A stretch of DNA of 53,821 bases. Source: Shinella sp. (GTDB taxonomy: Bacteria > Pseudomonadota > Alphaproteobacteria > Rhizobiales > Rhizobiaceae). Shown here piece after piece: positions 44,367 to 52,121 of the stretch. Made by a program: the position numbers and the translations under genes. The stretch spans positions 1 through 53,821 of the forward strand of contig QFQX01000031.1 of assembly GCA_003248775.1 (NCBI GenBank), read 5' to 3'. Below the pieces are notes generated by a model that made no database searches, was not told the DNA's origin, and saw only the letters and a program-made list of their open reading frames with translations. Within the stretch, counting starts at the first letter, position 1. The number at the start of each line of letters is the position of its first letter.

Positions 44367-44384
44367 CCGCGCGCAAATCTTCGA

Positions 44385-45272
44385 TCAGGGAACCAGCAGC
44401 GTGCCTGCGCCGCGCTCGGTGAAGATTTCGAGCAATACGGAATGGGCGGTCTTGCCGTTCAGGATGACAACGCCCTGAACGCCGGCATGGATGGCGTCGA
44501 TGCAGGTTTCGACCTTCGGGATCATGCCGCCGGAGATCGTGCCGTCCTTGATCAGGGCGCGGGCTTCCGTGACCGAGAGTTCCTTGATCAGTTCGCCCTG
44601 CTTGTTGAGCACGCCCGGAACGTCGGTGAGGAACAGCAGGCGATCGGCGCGCAGCGCGCCCGCAATGGCGCCGGCGAAGGTGTCGGCGTTGATGTTGTAG
44701 GTGTGGCCGTCACGACCCGGCGCGACCGGCGCGATGACCGGGATCATTTCCGATTTCGCCAGAAGGTCGAGCAGCGTGCGGTCGACTTCCACGACCTCAC
44801 CCACGAAGCCTAGGTCGAGAACGCGCTCGATATTCGAATCTGGGTCGATCACGGTTTTCTTGGCCTTTTCGGCGAAGACCATGTTGCCGTCCTTGCCGCA
44901 AAGGCCGATCGCCCATTCGCCAGTCTGGTTGATCAGCGCGACGATTTCCTTGTTGATCGAGCCGGCGAGCACCATTTCGACGATTTCGACCGTCTTCTCG
45001 TCGGTGACGCGCAGGCCGCCTTCGAACTTCGATTCGATGCCCATCTTTGTCAGCATGGCGCCGATCTGCGGGCCGCCGCCATGAACGACGATCGGGTTGA
45101 CGCCCGACTGCTTGAGCAGCGCGATATCGGCCGCGAATGCCTTGCCCAGCTCGGCATTGCCCATGGCGTGGCCGCCGTATTTCACGACGATGGTCTTGTT
45201 TTCATAGCGCTGCATGAAGGGCAGGGCCTGGGCCAGAAGTTGCGCCTGGATTTCGCTATCGGAAGCCGTCAT
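44385..45272 (-). CDS. argB: Acetylglutamate kinase
   Basis: ArgB phosphorylates N-acetylglutamate in arginine synthesis. The 295-residue protein shows VVKYGGHAMG (Lys31) and VHGGGPQIGAMLTKMG, and the C-terminal ATP-binding segment. The length and the N-terminal helix (SEIQAQLLAQALPFMQRYENKT) match the arginine-inhibited, hexameric type, which could also bind PII; that links it loosely to GlnD. Regulation is inferred, not shown. Confidence 0.96.
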   Translation of the reverse strand: MTASDSEIQAQLLAQALPFMQRYENKTIVVKYGGHAMGNAELGKAFAADIALLKQSGVNPIVVHGGGPQIGAMLTKMGIESKFEGGLRVTDEKTVEIVEMVLAGSINKEIVALINQTGEWAIGLCGKDGNMVFAEKAKKTVIDPDSNIERVLDLGFVGEVVEVDRTLLDLLAKSEMIPVIAPVAPGRDGHTYNINADTFAGAIAGALRADRLLFLTDVPGVLNKQGELIKELSVTEARALIKDGTISGGMIPKVETCIDAIHAGVQGVVILNGKTAHSVLLEIFTERGAGTLLVP

Positions 45273-45605
45273 GGAATACCCTCGTCGTTGGATCGCGGCC
45301 TTTTAGCGCAAGATCGATCCTGATGGAATAATGGGTCGCCAATATATGAGGTTCATGACAGCCGCTTGCGGCTTGGGCTTGGCCACCCTCTACGCCGGTG
45401 AAACATCCTTCGATTGCCGTGAAACAAAAGCGGATTGACACTCTTATATAAGCGATAGATCCTGTTGCTGTGTACGCGGGGAGGCGTACCGATGAGGAGG
45501 AGCTCTCACATCAGGGTTCGACGGAACGGCTTGCCGCTCCGAACGGGTTGGTGTGCGCTCGGGGCTGATTTGAGGCCTGTTGATCGTGGGGGGAGGAGTG
45601 CATGC
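45273..45605. other. 333-base divergent intergenic region between argB and the anti-sigma gene
   Basis: No gene is supported here. A TTGACA lies at 45435-45440 on the plus strand, followed by an AT-rich stretch with TAGATC 15 bases later: a weak candidate promoter for the anti-sigma gene. The reading frame of the anti-sigma gene is open back to 45465, but its predicted residues are Arg-rich and unlike a protein. I find no remnant of a sigma factor. GGGGGGAGGAG at about 45587-45597 is the ribosome site for the start at 45606. Confidence 0.5.
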
Positions 45606-46325
45606 ATGACGATACCGCATCAGAGCAAGGGTAATCGTTCGCGGGACGAGGTTCTCGCAGGGGAATATGTTCTCGGGGCTCTCGGTACCGAGGACAGGTT
45701 GAACGTGCAGGAGAGGATGCGCAACGACCGTCCATTTGCAGCCATCGTCCGCCGTTGGGAAGACAACCTGTTGCAGTTCAGCGATGACTACGGTAGCGAA
45801 GTGCCGCCGGAAATGCTGTTCACCCGGATGGATGGCCGGCCGTGGAGGCCGCGTCGGCGTCGCTCCGTTGGTGTGGTGCTCGCCTTCTGGAACTCGCTCG
45901 CGGTTTGGCGTGGCGTCGGGCTTGCCGCAATCGGCACGCTTTCGCTTTATCTCTGTCTCGAGGCTGGAGCCGATATGCGGCCCGGTTCGCCCCAATCCCT
46001 CGTTGCCGGTTCCTCCGTTCGCAACGGTGCGATACATCTTGTCGCCCACTATGATGGCGGTTCTGGACGACTGCAGGTGACACCGGCCGTTGCCGGCGGT
46101 GGGAAGGAAAAATCGCTGCAGGTCTGGATGGTCAAGGGAACCAGCGAACCGCGTTCGCTGGGGGTTCTGCCGCAAACGGGCGAGAATCAGATCATCGTTC
46201 CGCCAGAGCTCAGAAGCCGGCTTGCCGACGGAGCGAGCCTTGCCCTGACGGTCGAGCCGCTGGGAGGGGTTCCGGCCGGCGCGGCGCGAGGCCCCATGAT
46301 CGCTTTGGGGCCGGCGCATCCATAA
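45606..46325 (+). CDS. Anti-sigma factor, RskA/ChrR-like membrane-anchored type (orphan)
   Basis: This 239-residue protein has an N-terminal anti-sigma region (SRDEVLAGEYVLGALGTEDRLN, then VRRWEDNL and VPPEMLFTRM), one transmembrane segment at about residues 94-115 and a C-terminal RskA domain (LQVWMVKGTSEPRSLGVLPQTGENQIIVP). Such proteins hold an ECF sigma factor at the membrane until a signal releases it. Usually the sigma gene is directly upstream, but here argB is there on the other strand. The GGAGGAG site and the family N-terminus support the start at 45606. The cognate sigma must be elsewhere or absent. Confidence 0.85.
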   Translation: MTIPHQSKGNRSRDEVLAGEYVLGALGTEDRLNVQERMRNDRPFAAIVRRWEDNLLQFSDDYGSEVPPEMLFTRMDGRPWRPRRRRSVGVVLAFWNSLAVWRGVGLAAIGTLSLYLCLEAGADMRPGSPQSLVAGSSVRNGAIHLVAHYDGGSGRLQVTPAVAGGGKEKSLQVWMVKGTSEPRSLGVLPQTGENQIIVPPELRSRLADGASLALTVEPLGGVPAGAARGPMIALGPAHP

Positions 46326-46342
46326 CTGTTTGAGGGCTGATC

Positions 46343-46993
46343 CTAGCTGACTGTCTCGACGATTGCCGCGCGCAACTCGTCGAGGCCGTGGCCTTTCTCG
46401 GATGATGTAGCAAGCACGAAGGGGTAGGCGGCGGGCCGCTTGCGGATCTTTTCCAGCGTCTCCGCGACGAGCCCCGGCACGCCGGCCTCCTTGATCTTGT
46501 CGGTCTTGGTCAGCACGATCTGGTAGGAGACGGCAGCCTTGTCGAGCAGGTCGAGAACTTCCTCGTCATTCTTCTTGAGGCCGTGGCGGGCATCGATCAG
46601 CACGTAGACGCGCTTGAGGGTCGCACGACCGCGCAGATAGTCGAAGACGAGCTTGGTCCATGCATCGACCTGTTCCTTCGGCGCCTGGGCATAGCCGTAG
46701 CCTGGCATGTCGACGAGCGCCATCGGCGGCAGGTCGTCCGCCTCACCGGAATAACCGTCCGGAACGAAGTAGTTGAGTTCCTGGGTGCGGCCGGGCGTAT
46801 TCGACGTGCGGGCGAGGCCCTTCTTGCCCGTCAGCGCATTGATCAGCGACGACTTGCCGACATTCGAGCGGCCGGCGAAGGCGACTTCGAACGGGCCTTC
46901 GGGCGGCAGGAATTTCATCGAAGGCACGCCGCGGATGAAGATCCACGGGCGTCCGAACAGGGGCTGTTCGCCGGCTGGCATTTTGGATGTCAT
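46343..46993 (-). CDS. engB: Ribosome biogenesis GTPase EngB (YsxC/YihA)
   Basis: This is an essential small GTPase for large-subunit assembly. The G motifs are GRSNVGKSS (41-49), DMPGYG (95-100) and TKTD (162-165). It is 216 residues from the ATG at 46993; the open frame runs to 47047 but crosses the upstream terminator. It lies downstream of yidC on the same strand but is separated from it by a strong terminator. Confidence 0.95.
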   Translation of the reverse strand: MTSKMPAGEQPLFGRPWIFIRGVPSMKFLPPEGPFEVAFAGRSNVGKSSLINALTGKKGLARTSNTPGRTQELNYFVPDGYSGEADDLPPMALVDMPGYGYAQAPKEQVDAWTKLVFDYLRGRATLKRVYVLIDARHGLKKNDEEVLDLLDKAAVSYQIVLTKTDKIKEAGVPGLVAETLEKIRKRPAAYPFVLATSSEKGHGLDELRAAIVETVS

Positions 46994-47050
46994 GGGCGTC
47001 GCCTTTCCTGATGCGTTGATCGGACCGTATACCCGCAAGGGGCTCATAAA

Positions 47051-47077
47051 AAAAGCCCCGGGGAAACCGGGGCTTTT
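47051..47077 (-). terminator. Terminator between yidC and engB
   Basis: AAAAGCCCCGG (47051-47061) and CCGGGGCTTTT (47067-47077) form an 11-bp perfect stem. Read on the minus strand it is followed by a run of T continuing to about 47048. It should end most rpmH-rnpA-yidC transcription before engB. Confidence 0.88.
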
Positions 47078-47082
47078 CCGTA

Positions 47083-48891
47083 TTACTTGGTCTCGGCCGG
47101 TTTTCGCTTGAACATGCCCTTGAGGTTATCGAACAGTTCGACCTTGACGCCATGGCGCTTCATGATGATCGCCTGCTGCAGGATAGAGAGCGTGTTGTTC
47201 CAAGCCCAGTAGATGACCAGACCTGCCGGGAAGGTGCCGAGCATGAAAGTGAAGATCAGCGGCATCCAGTTGAACAGCATGGCCTGCGTCGGATCCGGCG
47301 GCGTCGGGTTCATGCGCATCTGCAGGAACATCGTGATGCCCATGATAATCGGCCAGACACCGAGATGCAGGAATGTCGGAGCCTCGAACGGCAAGAGGCC
47401 GAACAGGTTGACGAAGGTCGTCGGATCGGGCGCCGAAAGGTCCTGGATCCAGCCGAAGAACGGTGCGTGGCGCATTTCGATGGTGACGTAGATCACCTTG
47501 TAAAGCGCGAAGAACACCGGGATCTGCAGCAGCACCGGCCAGCAGCCAGCCACCGGATTGATCTTCTCGGTGCGATAAAGCTCCATCATCGCCTGCTGCA
47601 GGCCCATCTTGTCGTCGCCGAACTTGGCCTTCAGCTCTTCCATCTTCGGCTGCATGCGCTTCATGTTGGCCATGGAAGCATACTGCTTGCTGGCAAGCGG
47701 GAAGAAGATCAGCTTGACGACGATGGTGGTGAGCAGGATCGCGACACCGAAGTTTCCGACCAGACGATAGAAATAGTCCATCATCTTGAACATCGGCTTG
47801 GTGATGAAATAGAACCAGCCCCAGTCGATCATGAGATCGAATTTCGGGATCGAATAGGTCGCTTCGTAGCTGTCGACGACCGGCACTTCCTTCGCACCGG
47901 CAAAGACCAGTTGTTTGACGCTTGTGCTCTGGCCGGGTGCGACCGAAACGGCCGAGTTCTTGTAGTCGGCCTGGAAGCGCGGCTGTCCGTCGGTGAAATG
48001 CGAGAAGCGGGAATCGTAGCTCAGCGTCTGCTGCGGAACGATGGCGGTTGCCCAGTACTTGTCGGTGATGCCGAGCCAGCCGCCGGTTGCCGTTGCGTTG
48101 CTGACGGCTTCCTTCTCGATGTTCGAATACTTGTCCTCGGTCAGGCCGTTGCCTGCGCCGATGACGCCGAGGAAGCCTTCATGCAGCACGTAGACGGAAG
48201 GCGTCGAGGGCTTGTTGTAGCGCGTGATGCGGCCATATGGCGCCACGCTTGCAGATGCCGTGCCTGCATTGCTGATCGTGTCCTCGACGGTGAACATGTA
48301 GTGTTCGTCGACGGAGATCTTGCGCAGGAAGGTCAGACCGGCTTCGTTGGTGAAAGAAAGGGTGATCGGGGTCGACTGCGTGAGCTTGTCGCCCTCGGCC
48401 AGCGTCCAGACGGTCGCCGGTCCCGGAGCGGCACCTGCGCCTTCGCCGGCGATGTAGCCGAGTTCGGCGAAGTAGCCGTCCTTGGTATCAGCCGGGTTGA
48501 AGAGTGTGATGATCGGGCTCGTCGGGTCGACGGTCTCGCGATAATCCTTGAGCTTAAGGTCGTCGAAGCGGGCGCCGGCAAGGTTGATCGAACCGGCAAG
48601 GGCGGGTGTGTCGATGACGACGCGGGCCGACTTGGCAAGGGCAGCTTCACGATCGACGCCGCTGGCCGCGGTCGCCGTGCTGCCCGGAAGTGTGCCGTTG
48701 ACCGTACCGGATGTGGAGGCCGCGGCGTTCTGGTCGGCGGCGGGGGCCGTCTTGGCCTGTTCCTCGATCCGGGCCTGCTCGGCCTTCCGTTGCGCCTCGA
48801 TCCTAGGGTTCATGATGAAGAACTGCCATCCGAAGACGATCAGCACGGACAGAGCAATCGCGATGATGTAATTGCGGTTGTTTTGCATCAT
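47083..48891 (-). CDS. yidC: Membrane protein insertase YidC
   Basis: YidC inserts and folds inner-membrane proteins, alone or with Sec. The 602-residue protein has an N-terminal anchor (NRNYIIAIALSVLIVFGWQFF), a large periplasmic domain (about residues 60-375) and the five-helix core with KLIFFPLASKQYASMANMKRMQPKMEELKAKFGDD and NPVAGCWPVLLQIPVFFALYKV. The extension KRHGVKVELFDNLKGMFKRKP ends the protein. Two ATGs in tandem (48891 and 48888) overlap the rnpA stop. Confidence 0.97.
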   Translation of the reverse strand: MMQNNRNYIIAIALSVLIVFGWQFFIMNPRIEAQRKAEQARIEEQAKTAPAADQNAAASTSGTVNGTLPGSTATAASGVDREAALAKSARVVIDTPALAGSINLAGARFDDLKLKDYRETVDPTSPIITLFNPADTKDGYFAELGYIAGEGAGAAPGPATVWTLAEGDKLTQSTPITLSFTNEAGLTFLRKISVDEHYMFTVEDTISNAGTASASVAPYGRITRYNKPSTPSVYVLHEGFLGVIGAGNGLTEDKYSNIEKEAVSNATATGGWLGITDKYWATAIVPQQTLSYDSRFSHFTDGQPRFQADYKNSAVSVAPGQSTSVKQLVFAGAKEVPVVDSYEATYSIPKFDLMIDWGWFYFITKPMFKMMDYFYRLVGNFGVAILLTTIVVKLIFFPLASKQYASMANMKRMQPKMEELKAKFGDDKMGLQQAMMELYRTEKINPVAGCWPVLLQIPVFFALYKVIYVTIEMRHAPFFGWIQDLSAPDPTTFVNLFGLLPFEAPTFLHLGVWPIIMGITMFLQMRMNPTPPDPTQAMLFNWMPLIFTFMLGTFPAGLVIYWAWNNTLSILQQAIIMKRHGVKVELFDNLKGMFKRKPAETK

Positions 48892-49277
48892 TCTTTCCTG
48901 GAACCGGTCGCTGGGGACCGAGTGTTTCTTGGTCTGGCCTTGATCCTCTCGGCCAATTGTGCGGCAAGCTGCTGGAAGGGAGCGTCTAGAACGTCCCTCC
49001 GGGCGACAACCACATAGTCGTGTCCGGGCTGCATTGCAAACGCTGCGTTCTGCCGCACGGCCTCCTTGAGGCGGCGGCGCATGCGATTTCGCTCGACGGC
49101 GTTTCCATGTTTTTTGGTGACGGTGAAGCCGACGCGCGCTGGGGCATCGGGTTCGTTGCGGTCGAGGACCTCGAGCAAGAACAGTCTTCCCTTGCGTTTT
49201 TCGCCTGCGCGGACCGCAAGGAACTGCGGCCGGCTCTTCAGCCGCCCGACAGCAATCTTGTCTTTGGGAGCAGTCAT
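48888..49277 (-). CDS. rnpA: Ribonuclease P protein component
   Basis: RnpA is the protein subunit of RNase P, which matures tRNA 5' ends. The 129-residue protein has the RNA-binding signature GNAVERNRMRRRLKEAVR and the FTVTKK strand. Its tail of 25 residues is basic. It overlaps yidC by four bases and follows rpmH by 32 bases, the classic rpmH-rnpA-yidC arrangement. Confidence 0.95.
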   Translation of the reverse strand: MTAPKDKIAVGRLKSRPQFLAVRAGEKRKGRLFLLEVLDRNEPDAPARVGFTVTKKHGNAVERNRMRRRLKEAVRQNAAFAMQPGHDYVVVARRDVLDAPFQQLAAQLAERIKARPRNTRSPATGSRKE

Positions 49278-49309
49278 TTGCCCGGCTCTCTCAACGGGCC
49301 AGCCCGGCC

Positions 49310-49444
49310 TTAGGCCGAGAGACGCTTGCGACCGCGGGCGCGGCGAGCTGCGATGACCTTGCGGCCGCCCTTGGTTGCGATACGTGCACGGAAGCCGTGA
49401 CGGCGCTTGCGGACAAGCTTGGAGGGTTGGTAGGTACGCTTCAT
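49310..49444 (-). CDS. rpmH: Ribosomal protein L34
   Basis: This is a complete 44-residue L34 read on the minus strand: it starts MKRTYQPSKLVRKRRHGFRA and ends RARGRKRLSA before a TAA at 49312-49310. The basic composition and sequence are unmistakable. It is the first gene of the rpmH-rnpA-yidC unit. Confidence 0.97.
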   Translation of the reverse strand: MKRTYQPSKLVRKRRHGFRARIATKGGRKVIAARRARGRKRLSA

Positions 49445-49558
49445 TTATTTAATACCGCGGTGTGCGGCCCTTCTTGGGTTTGCATTGCTGCAAGAGCGTT
49501 GGATTGAGCGCACGGCAGACACCCGTCGGTGCGGGCAGGTCGGGCCGAACGTGCGCGG

Positions 49559-49587
49559 CTTATAGGTGCGAACCGCGTCAGAGTCAA
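49559..49587 (-). promoter_or_regulatory. Promoter of the rpmH-rnpA-yidC unit
   Basis: On the minus strand TTGACT (49587-49582) and TATAAG (49564-49559) are 17 bases apart, a near-consensus housekeeping promoter. The leader before rpmH would be about 105 bases. Confidence 0.75.
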
Positions 49588-49680
49588 TTCCGGCGCCCGA
49601 AACCCTCGTATTTCCTGGCGCTGCGAGAAATTACAATCACCGGTTAACTTTTCGGGTCGTGCGGGGATGGATTAAAAATC

Positions 49681-49694
49681 TTGATTTTTATCAA
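49681..49694. promoter_or_regulatory. FNR/FixK-type box upstream of a chemoreceptor gene
   Basis: TTGATTTTTATCAA matches the anaerobox consensus TTGAT-N4-ATCAA exactly. It lies 194 bases before the chemoreceptor start and about 95 bases upstream of the divergent rpmH promoter, so the chemoreceptor is the more likely target. It also overlaps an 18-bp palindrome, TAAAAATC-TT-GATTTTTA, at 49673-49690. Confidence 0.6.
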
Positions 49695-49887
49695 TTTTCC
49701 GCGAATTTTGCCTGATCGATGCATGAAGTGTGGTTTTTGATGCCTGGATTGGTATGAAATGACAGCCGAAGCGGCACGAGATCGGAAATTTCCCAGCTGC
49801 AACAGTTCGTTAACGAGCATCTCCTACTTTAGTAAAATTGTAGGGGTCTTCTTCGACGCCCTCGTGAGGTAATCAGGGAGACGGCTC

Positions 49888-51915
49888 GTGAAGATTAGCG
49901 GTAAGGTTTATTCATTAGTTGGTATTTTAGGACTTTCAGCCATCGTTATTGCTGCGATGGGTATCTTCGTGACTATTCAGTATGGTGCGAAGTCTTATGA
50001 ACTCAATACCGTATCGGACCGCGCCTATCTCGGCGAACGTCTCAACCGCATGGTGACCGCTGTCGTGATGGAGGCACGCGGCATTTATGCGGCGTCGGAT
50101 ACCGAAAAGGCTGCGTCTTTCGCCAAGGGCCTGCTGAAGAACCTCGATGAAATGGACAAGGTGCTGGCCGACTGGCAGCCGATGGTGCCCGCCGTGCAGA
50201 AGCCGACCTTCGATGCGATGGTCGCCCGTGCGAAGGAATTCCGCTCCTTCCGCGCAGAAACCGCACGCCTTGGTACGGATGTTTCGCCTGTGGCCGCCAA
50301 TGAGCAGGGCAACAATGAGGCCAACCGCGCCAACCGCAAGGCTTTCCAGGCGGAGATCGACGCCGTGGTTGAAGCCGACAAGGCCGAGCTTCATGCCCTG
50401 AGCGGTTCGCTCGCTTCCTTCCAGCAGTTGATGCTCATTCTCATTTCGGGCGTCACGGTCATTGCCGTTGCCGTGGGCGCCGGATTCGGCATCCATATCG
50501 GCGTCAATCATCTGAGCCGTCCGATCCGCAATGTTACCGCTGCCATGAAGAGGGTGGCTGACGGCGATTTCTCCACCGATGTGCCCTATAGCGGCCGTTC
50601 CGACGAAATCGGCGAGATGGCTGAAGCTGTCGAGGTGTTCAAGCAGAACGGCCTCGCCGTCCAGCGGCTGAATGCTCAGGAAGCCGCCATGCGGGCGAAA
50701 AGCGACGACCTGCAGTCCAGCATGTCGGCCGTGGTCGCCTCGGCTGCCGCCGGCGATTTCGGCAAACGCATCGAGAAGGATTATCAGGACGCGAACCTCA
50801 ACCAGTTCGCGGCCAACATCAACGATCTCCTGTCGTCGGTCGATACAGGCGTTTCGGAAACCCGCCGGGTCATCGCCAGCCTTTCGTCGGGCGATCTGAC
50901 GCAGTCGATGCGTGGCGAGTTCCGCGGCGCTTTCGCCGAACTCAAGACCAACGTGAACAATACCTTTGATCGCCTGCGCCAGACCATGATGGAGGTGCGT
51001 TCCAAGACGGATACGATCAACGGCAGCACCGACGAACTGACCACTGCGACCAACGATCTTGCCAAGCGCACCGAGCAACAGGCGGCAGCGCTGGAGGAGA
51101 CCTCCGCGGCTCTCGATCAGATCACTGTCGTTGTTCGCGGCTCCAGCGAGCGAGCCCAGGAAGCAAGCCGCATGGTGAGCGAGGCGAAGGAAAGCGCTGC
51201 CCAGTCCGCTGTCGTCGTCAGCAATGCCGTCGAGGCTATGGGACGCATCGAACAGGCATCGCGCGAGATCAGCCAGATCATCAACGTGATCGACGAGATC
51301 GCTTTCCAGACCAACCTTCTGGCTCTGAACGCCGGCGTCGAGGCGGCTCGTGCGGGTGAGGCCGGCAAGGGCTTCGCGGTCGTTGCGCAGGAAGTGCGCG
51401 AACTCGCCCAGCGTTCGGCAAATGCCGCAAAGGATATCAAGGCGCTCATCACCAAGTCGGGTGAAGAAGTCGCCGGCGGTGTGTCGCTGGTCCAGCGGAC
51501 GGGCGAGGCTCTCTCCGAGATCGAAACACGCGTTCTGCAGATCAACGATCATATCCATTCGATCGCATCTGCCGCCAAGGAACAGTCGACCGGCCTCGCA
51601 GAGGTTGCCACCGCCATGAACCAGATGGACCAGGTGACCCAGCAGAACGCCGCGATGGTGGAAGAGACCTCTGCCGCCACTCACAAGCTCTCCGGTGAAG
51701 CCGATAGCCTCGCAGCACTGGTTGCCCAGTTCCGCACGGGCGAAGGATATGCGCACCAGTCAGCGCCGGCAGCCGTCTCCCGTGCTGCTCAGCACCGGCC
51801 GGTTCCGTCGCCGGCTCGCCAGATGGTGGGTTCGGTCGCCAAGGCTTTCGGCGGTGGTCGTGCCGCGACGGCGCGGGCCGTGGTTCAGGAAACCGAGAGC
51901 TGGGAAGAGTTCTGA
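49888..51915 (+). CDS. Methyl-accepting chemotaxis protein with four-helix-bundle type sensor
   Basis: This 675-residue chemoreceptor has TM1 at about residues 8-30, a periplasmic helical region of about 155 residues (four-helix bundle type), TM2 at about 187-211 and two successive HAMP units (from about 213 and 310). The signalling domain has the EIAFQTNLLALNAGVEAARAG hairpin. The last five residues are SWEEF, a CheR/CheB-docking type tail on a 40-residue flexible linker. It starts with GTG at 49888 after AGGGAG. An FNR/FixK-type box upstream suggests induction at low oxygen. The ligand is unknown, and no che genes are adjacent. Confidence 0.93.
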   Translation: MKISGKVYSLVGILGLSAIVIAAMGIFVTIQYGAKSYELNTVSDRAYLGERLNRMVTAVVMEARGIYAASDTEKAASFAKGLLKNLDEMDKVLADWQPMVPAVQKPTFDAMVARAKEFRSFRAETARLGTDVSPVAANEQGNNEANRANRKAFQAEIDAVVEADKAELHALSGSLASFQQLMLILISGVTVIAVAVGAGFGIHIGVNHLSRPIRNVTAAMKRVADGDFSTDVPYSGRSDEIGEMAEAVEVFKQNGLAVQRLNAQEAAMRAKSDDLQSSMSAVVASAAAGDFGKRIEKDYQDANLNQFAANINDLLSSVDTGVSETRRVIASLSSGDLTQSMRGEFRGAFAELKTNVNNTFDRLRQTMMEVRSKTDTINGSTDELTTATNDLAKRTEQQAAALEETSAALDQITVVVRGSSERAQEASRMVSEAKESAAQSAVVVSNAVEAMGRIEQASREISQIINVIDEIAFQTNLLALNAGVEAARAGEAGKGFAVVAQEVRELAQRSANAAKDIKALITKSGEEVAGGVSLVQRTGEALSEIETRVLQINDHIHSIASAAKEQSTGLAEVATAMNQMDQVTQQNAAMVEETSAATHKLSGEADSLAALVAQFRTGEGYAHQSAPAAVSRAAQHRPVPSPARQMVGSVAKAFGGGRAATARAVVQETESWEEF

Positions 51916-51947
51916 ACCATATCCGTTTCCAGCAACCGATAGATCGG

Positions 51948-51972
51948 CCCCGGGCATCAGCCCGGGGTTTTT
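51948..51972 (+). terminator. Strong terminator after the chemoreceptor gene
   Basis: CCCCGGGC (51948-51955) and GCCCGGGG (51960-51967) close an ATCA loop, followed by five T. It isolates the chemoreceptor from the downstream kinase gene. Confidence 0.92.
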
Positions 51973-52121
51973 CTTTGCGATGATGGCATGAAACAGCTGG
52001 CTTCCCGGCGCATGCGATCATGGCGGTATTGGCCAAATCCCGTTCGCTCGGTTATGATGGATATTCTGAATGAACGATATGTACCGATGCGCCACATGGC
52101 GGCGCAGCCCGGAGATCTGGA

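Larger units (their letters stand above)
49445..49887. other. 443-base divergent intergenic region between rpmH and a chemoreceptor gene
   Basis: It holds the rpmH promoter (49559-49587), a perfect TTGAT-N4-ATCAA box (49681-49694), a palindrome TCGTTAACGA at 49808-49817 and a stem CCTAC/GTAGG with a 12-base loop (49824-49845) in the presumed chemoreceptor leader. No open frame in it resembles a gene. I see no cluster of DnaA boxes, so it is not an obvious replication origin. Confidence 0.6.

Noticed and set aside
45465..45605. Longer N-terminus of the anti-sigma gene or remnant sigma gene
   Set aside because: The open frame gives Arg-rich sequence without sigma-factor motifs, and a strong ribosome site favours the start at 45606.
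47152..49017. Plus-strand open frame (621 codons) opposite yidC and rnpA
   Set aside because: yidC and rnpA are unmistakable on the minus strand. The plus-strand product is His/Arg/Asp-rich and unlike any protein family.
49445..49887. Replication origin beside rpmH
   Set aside because: rpmH-rnpA lies near oriC in many bacteria, but here there is no dnaA gene and no group of TTATCCACA-like boxes; rhizobial origins normally lie elsewhere.
49936..51756. Minus-strand open frame (606 codons) opposite the third chemoreceptor type
   Set aside because: It is antisense to the HAMP and signalling domains and has no features of its own.
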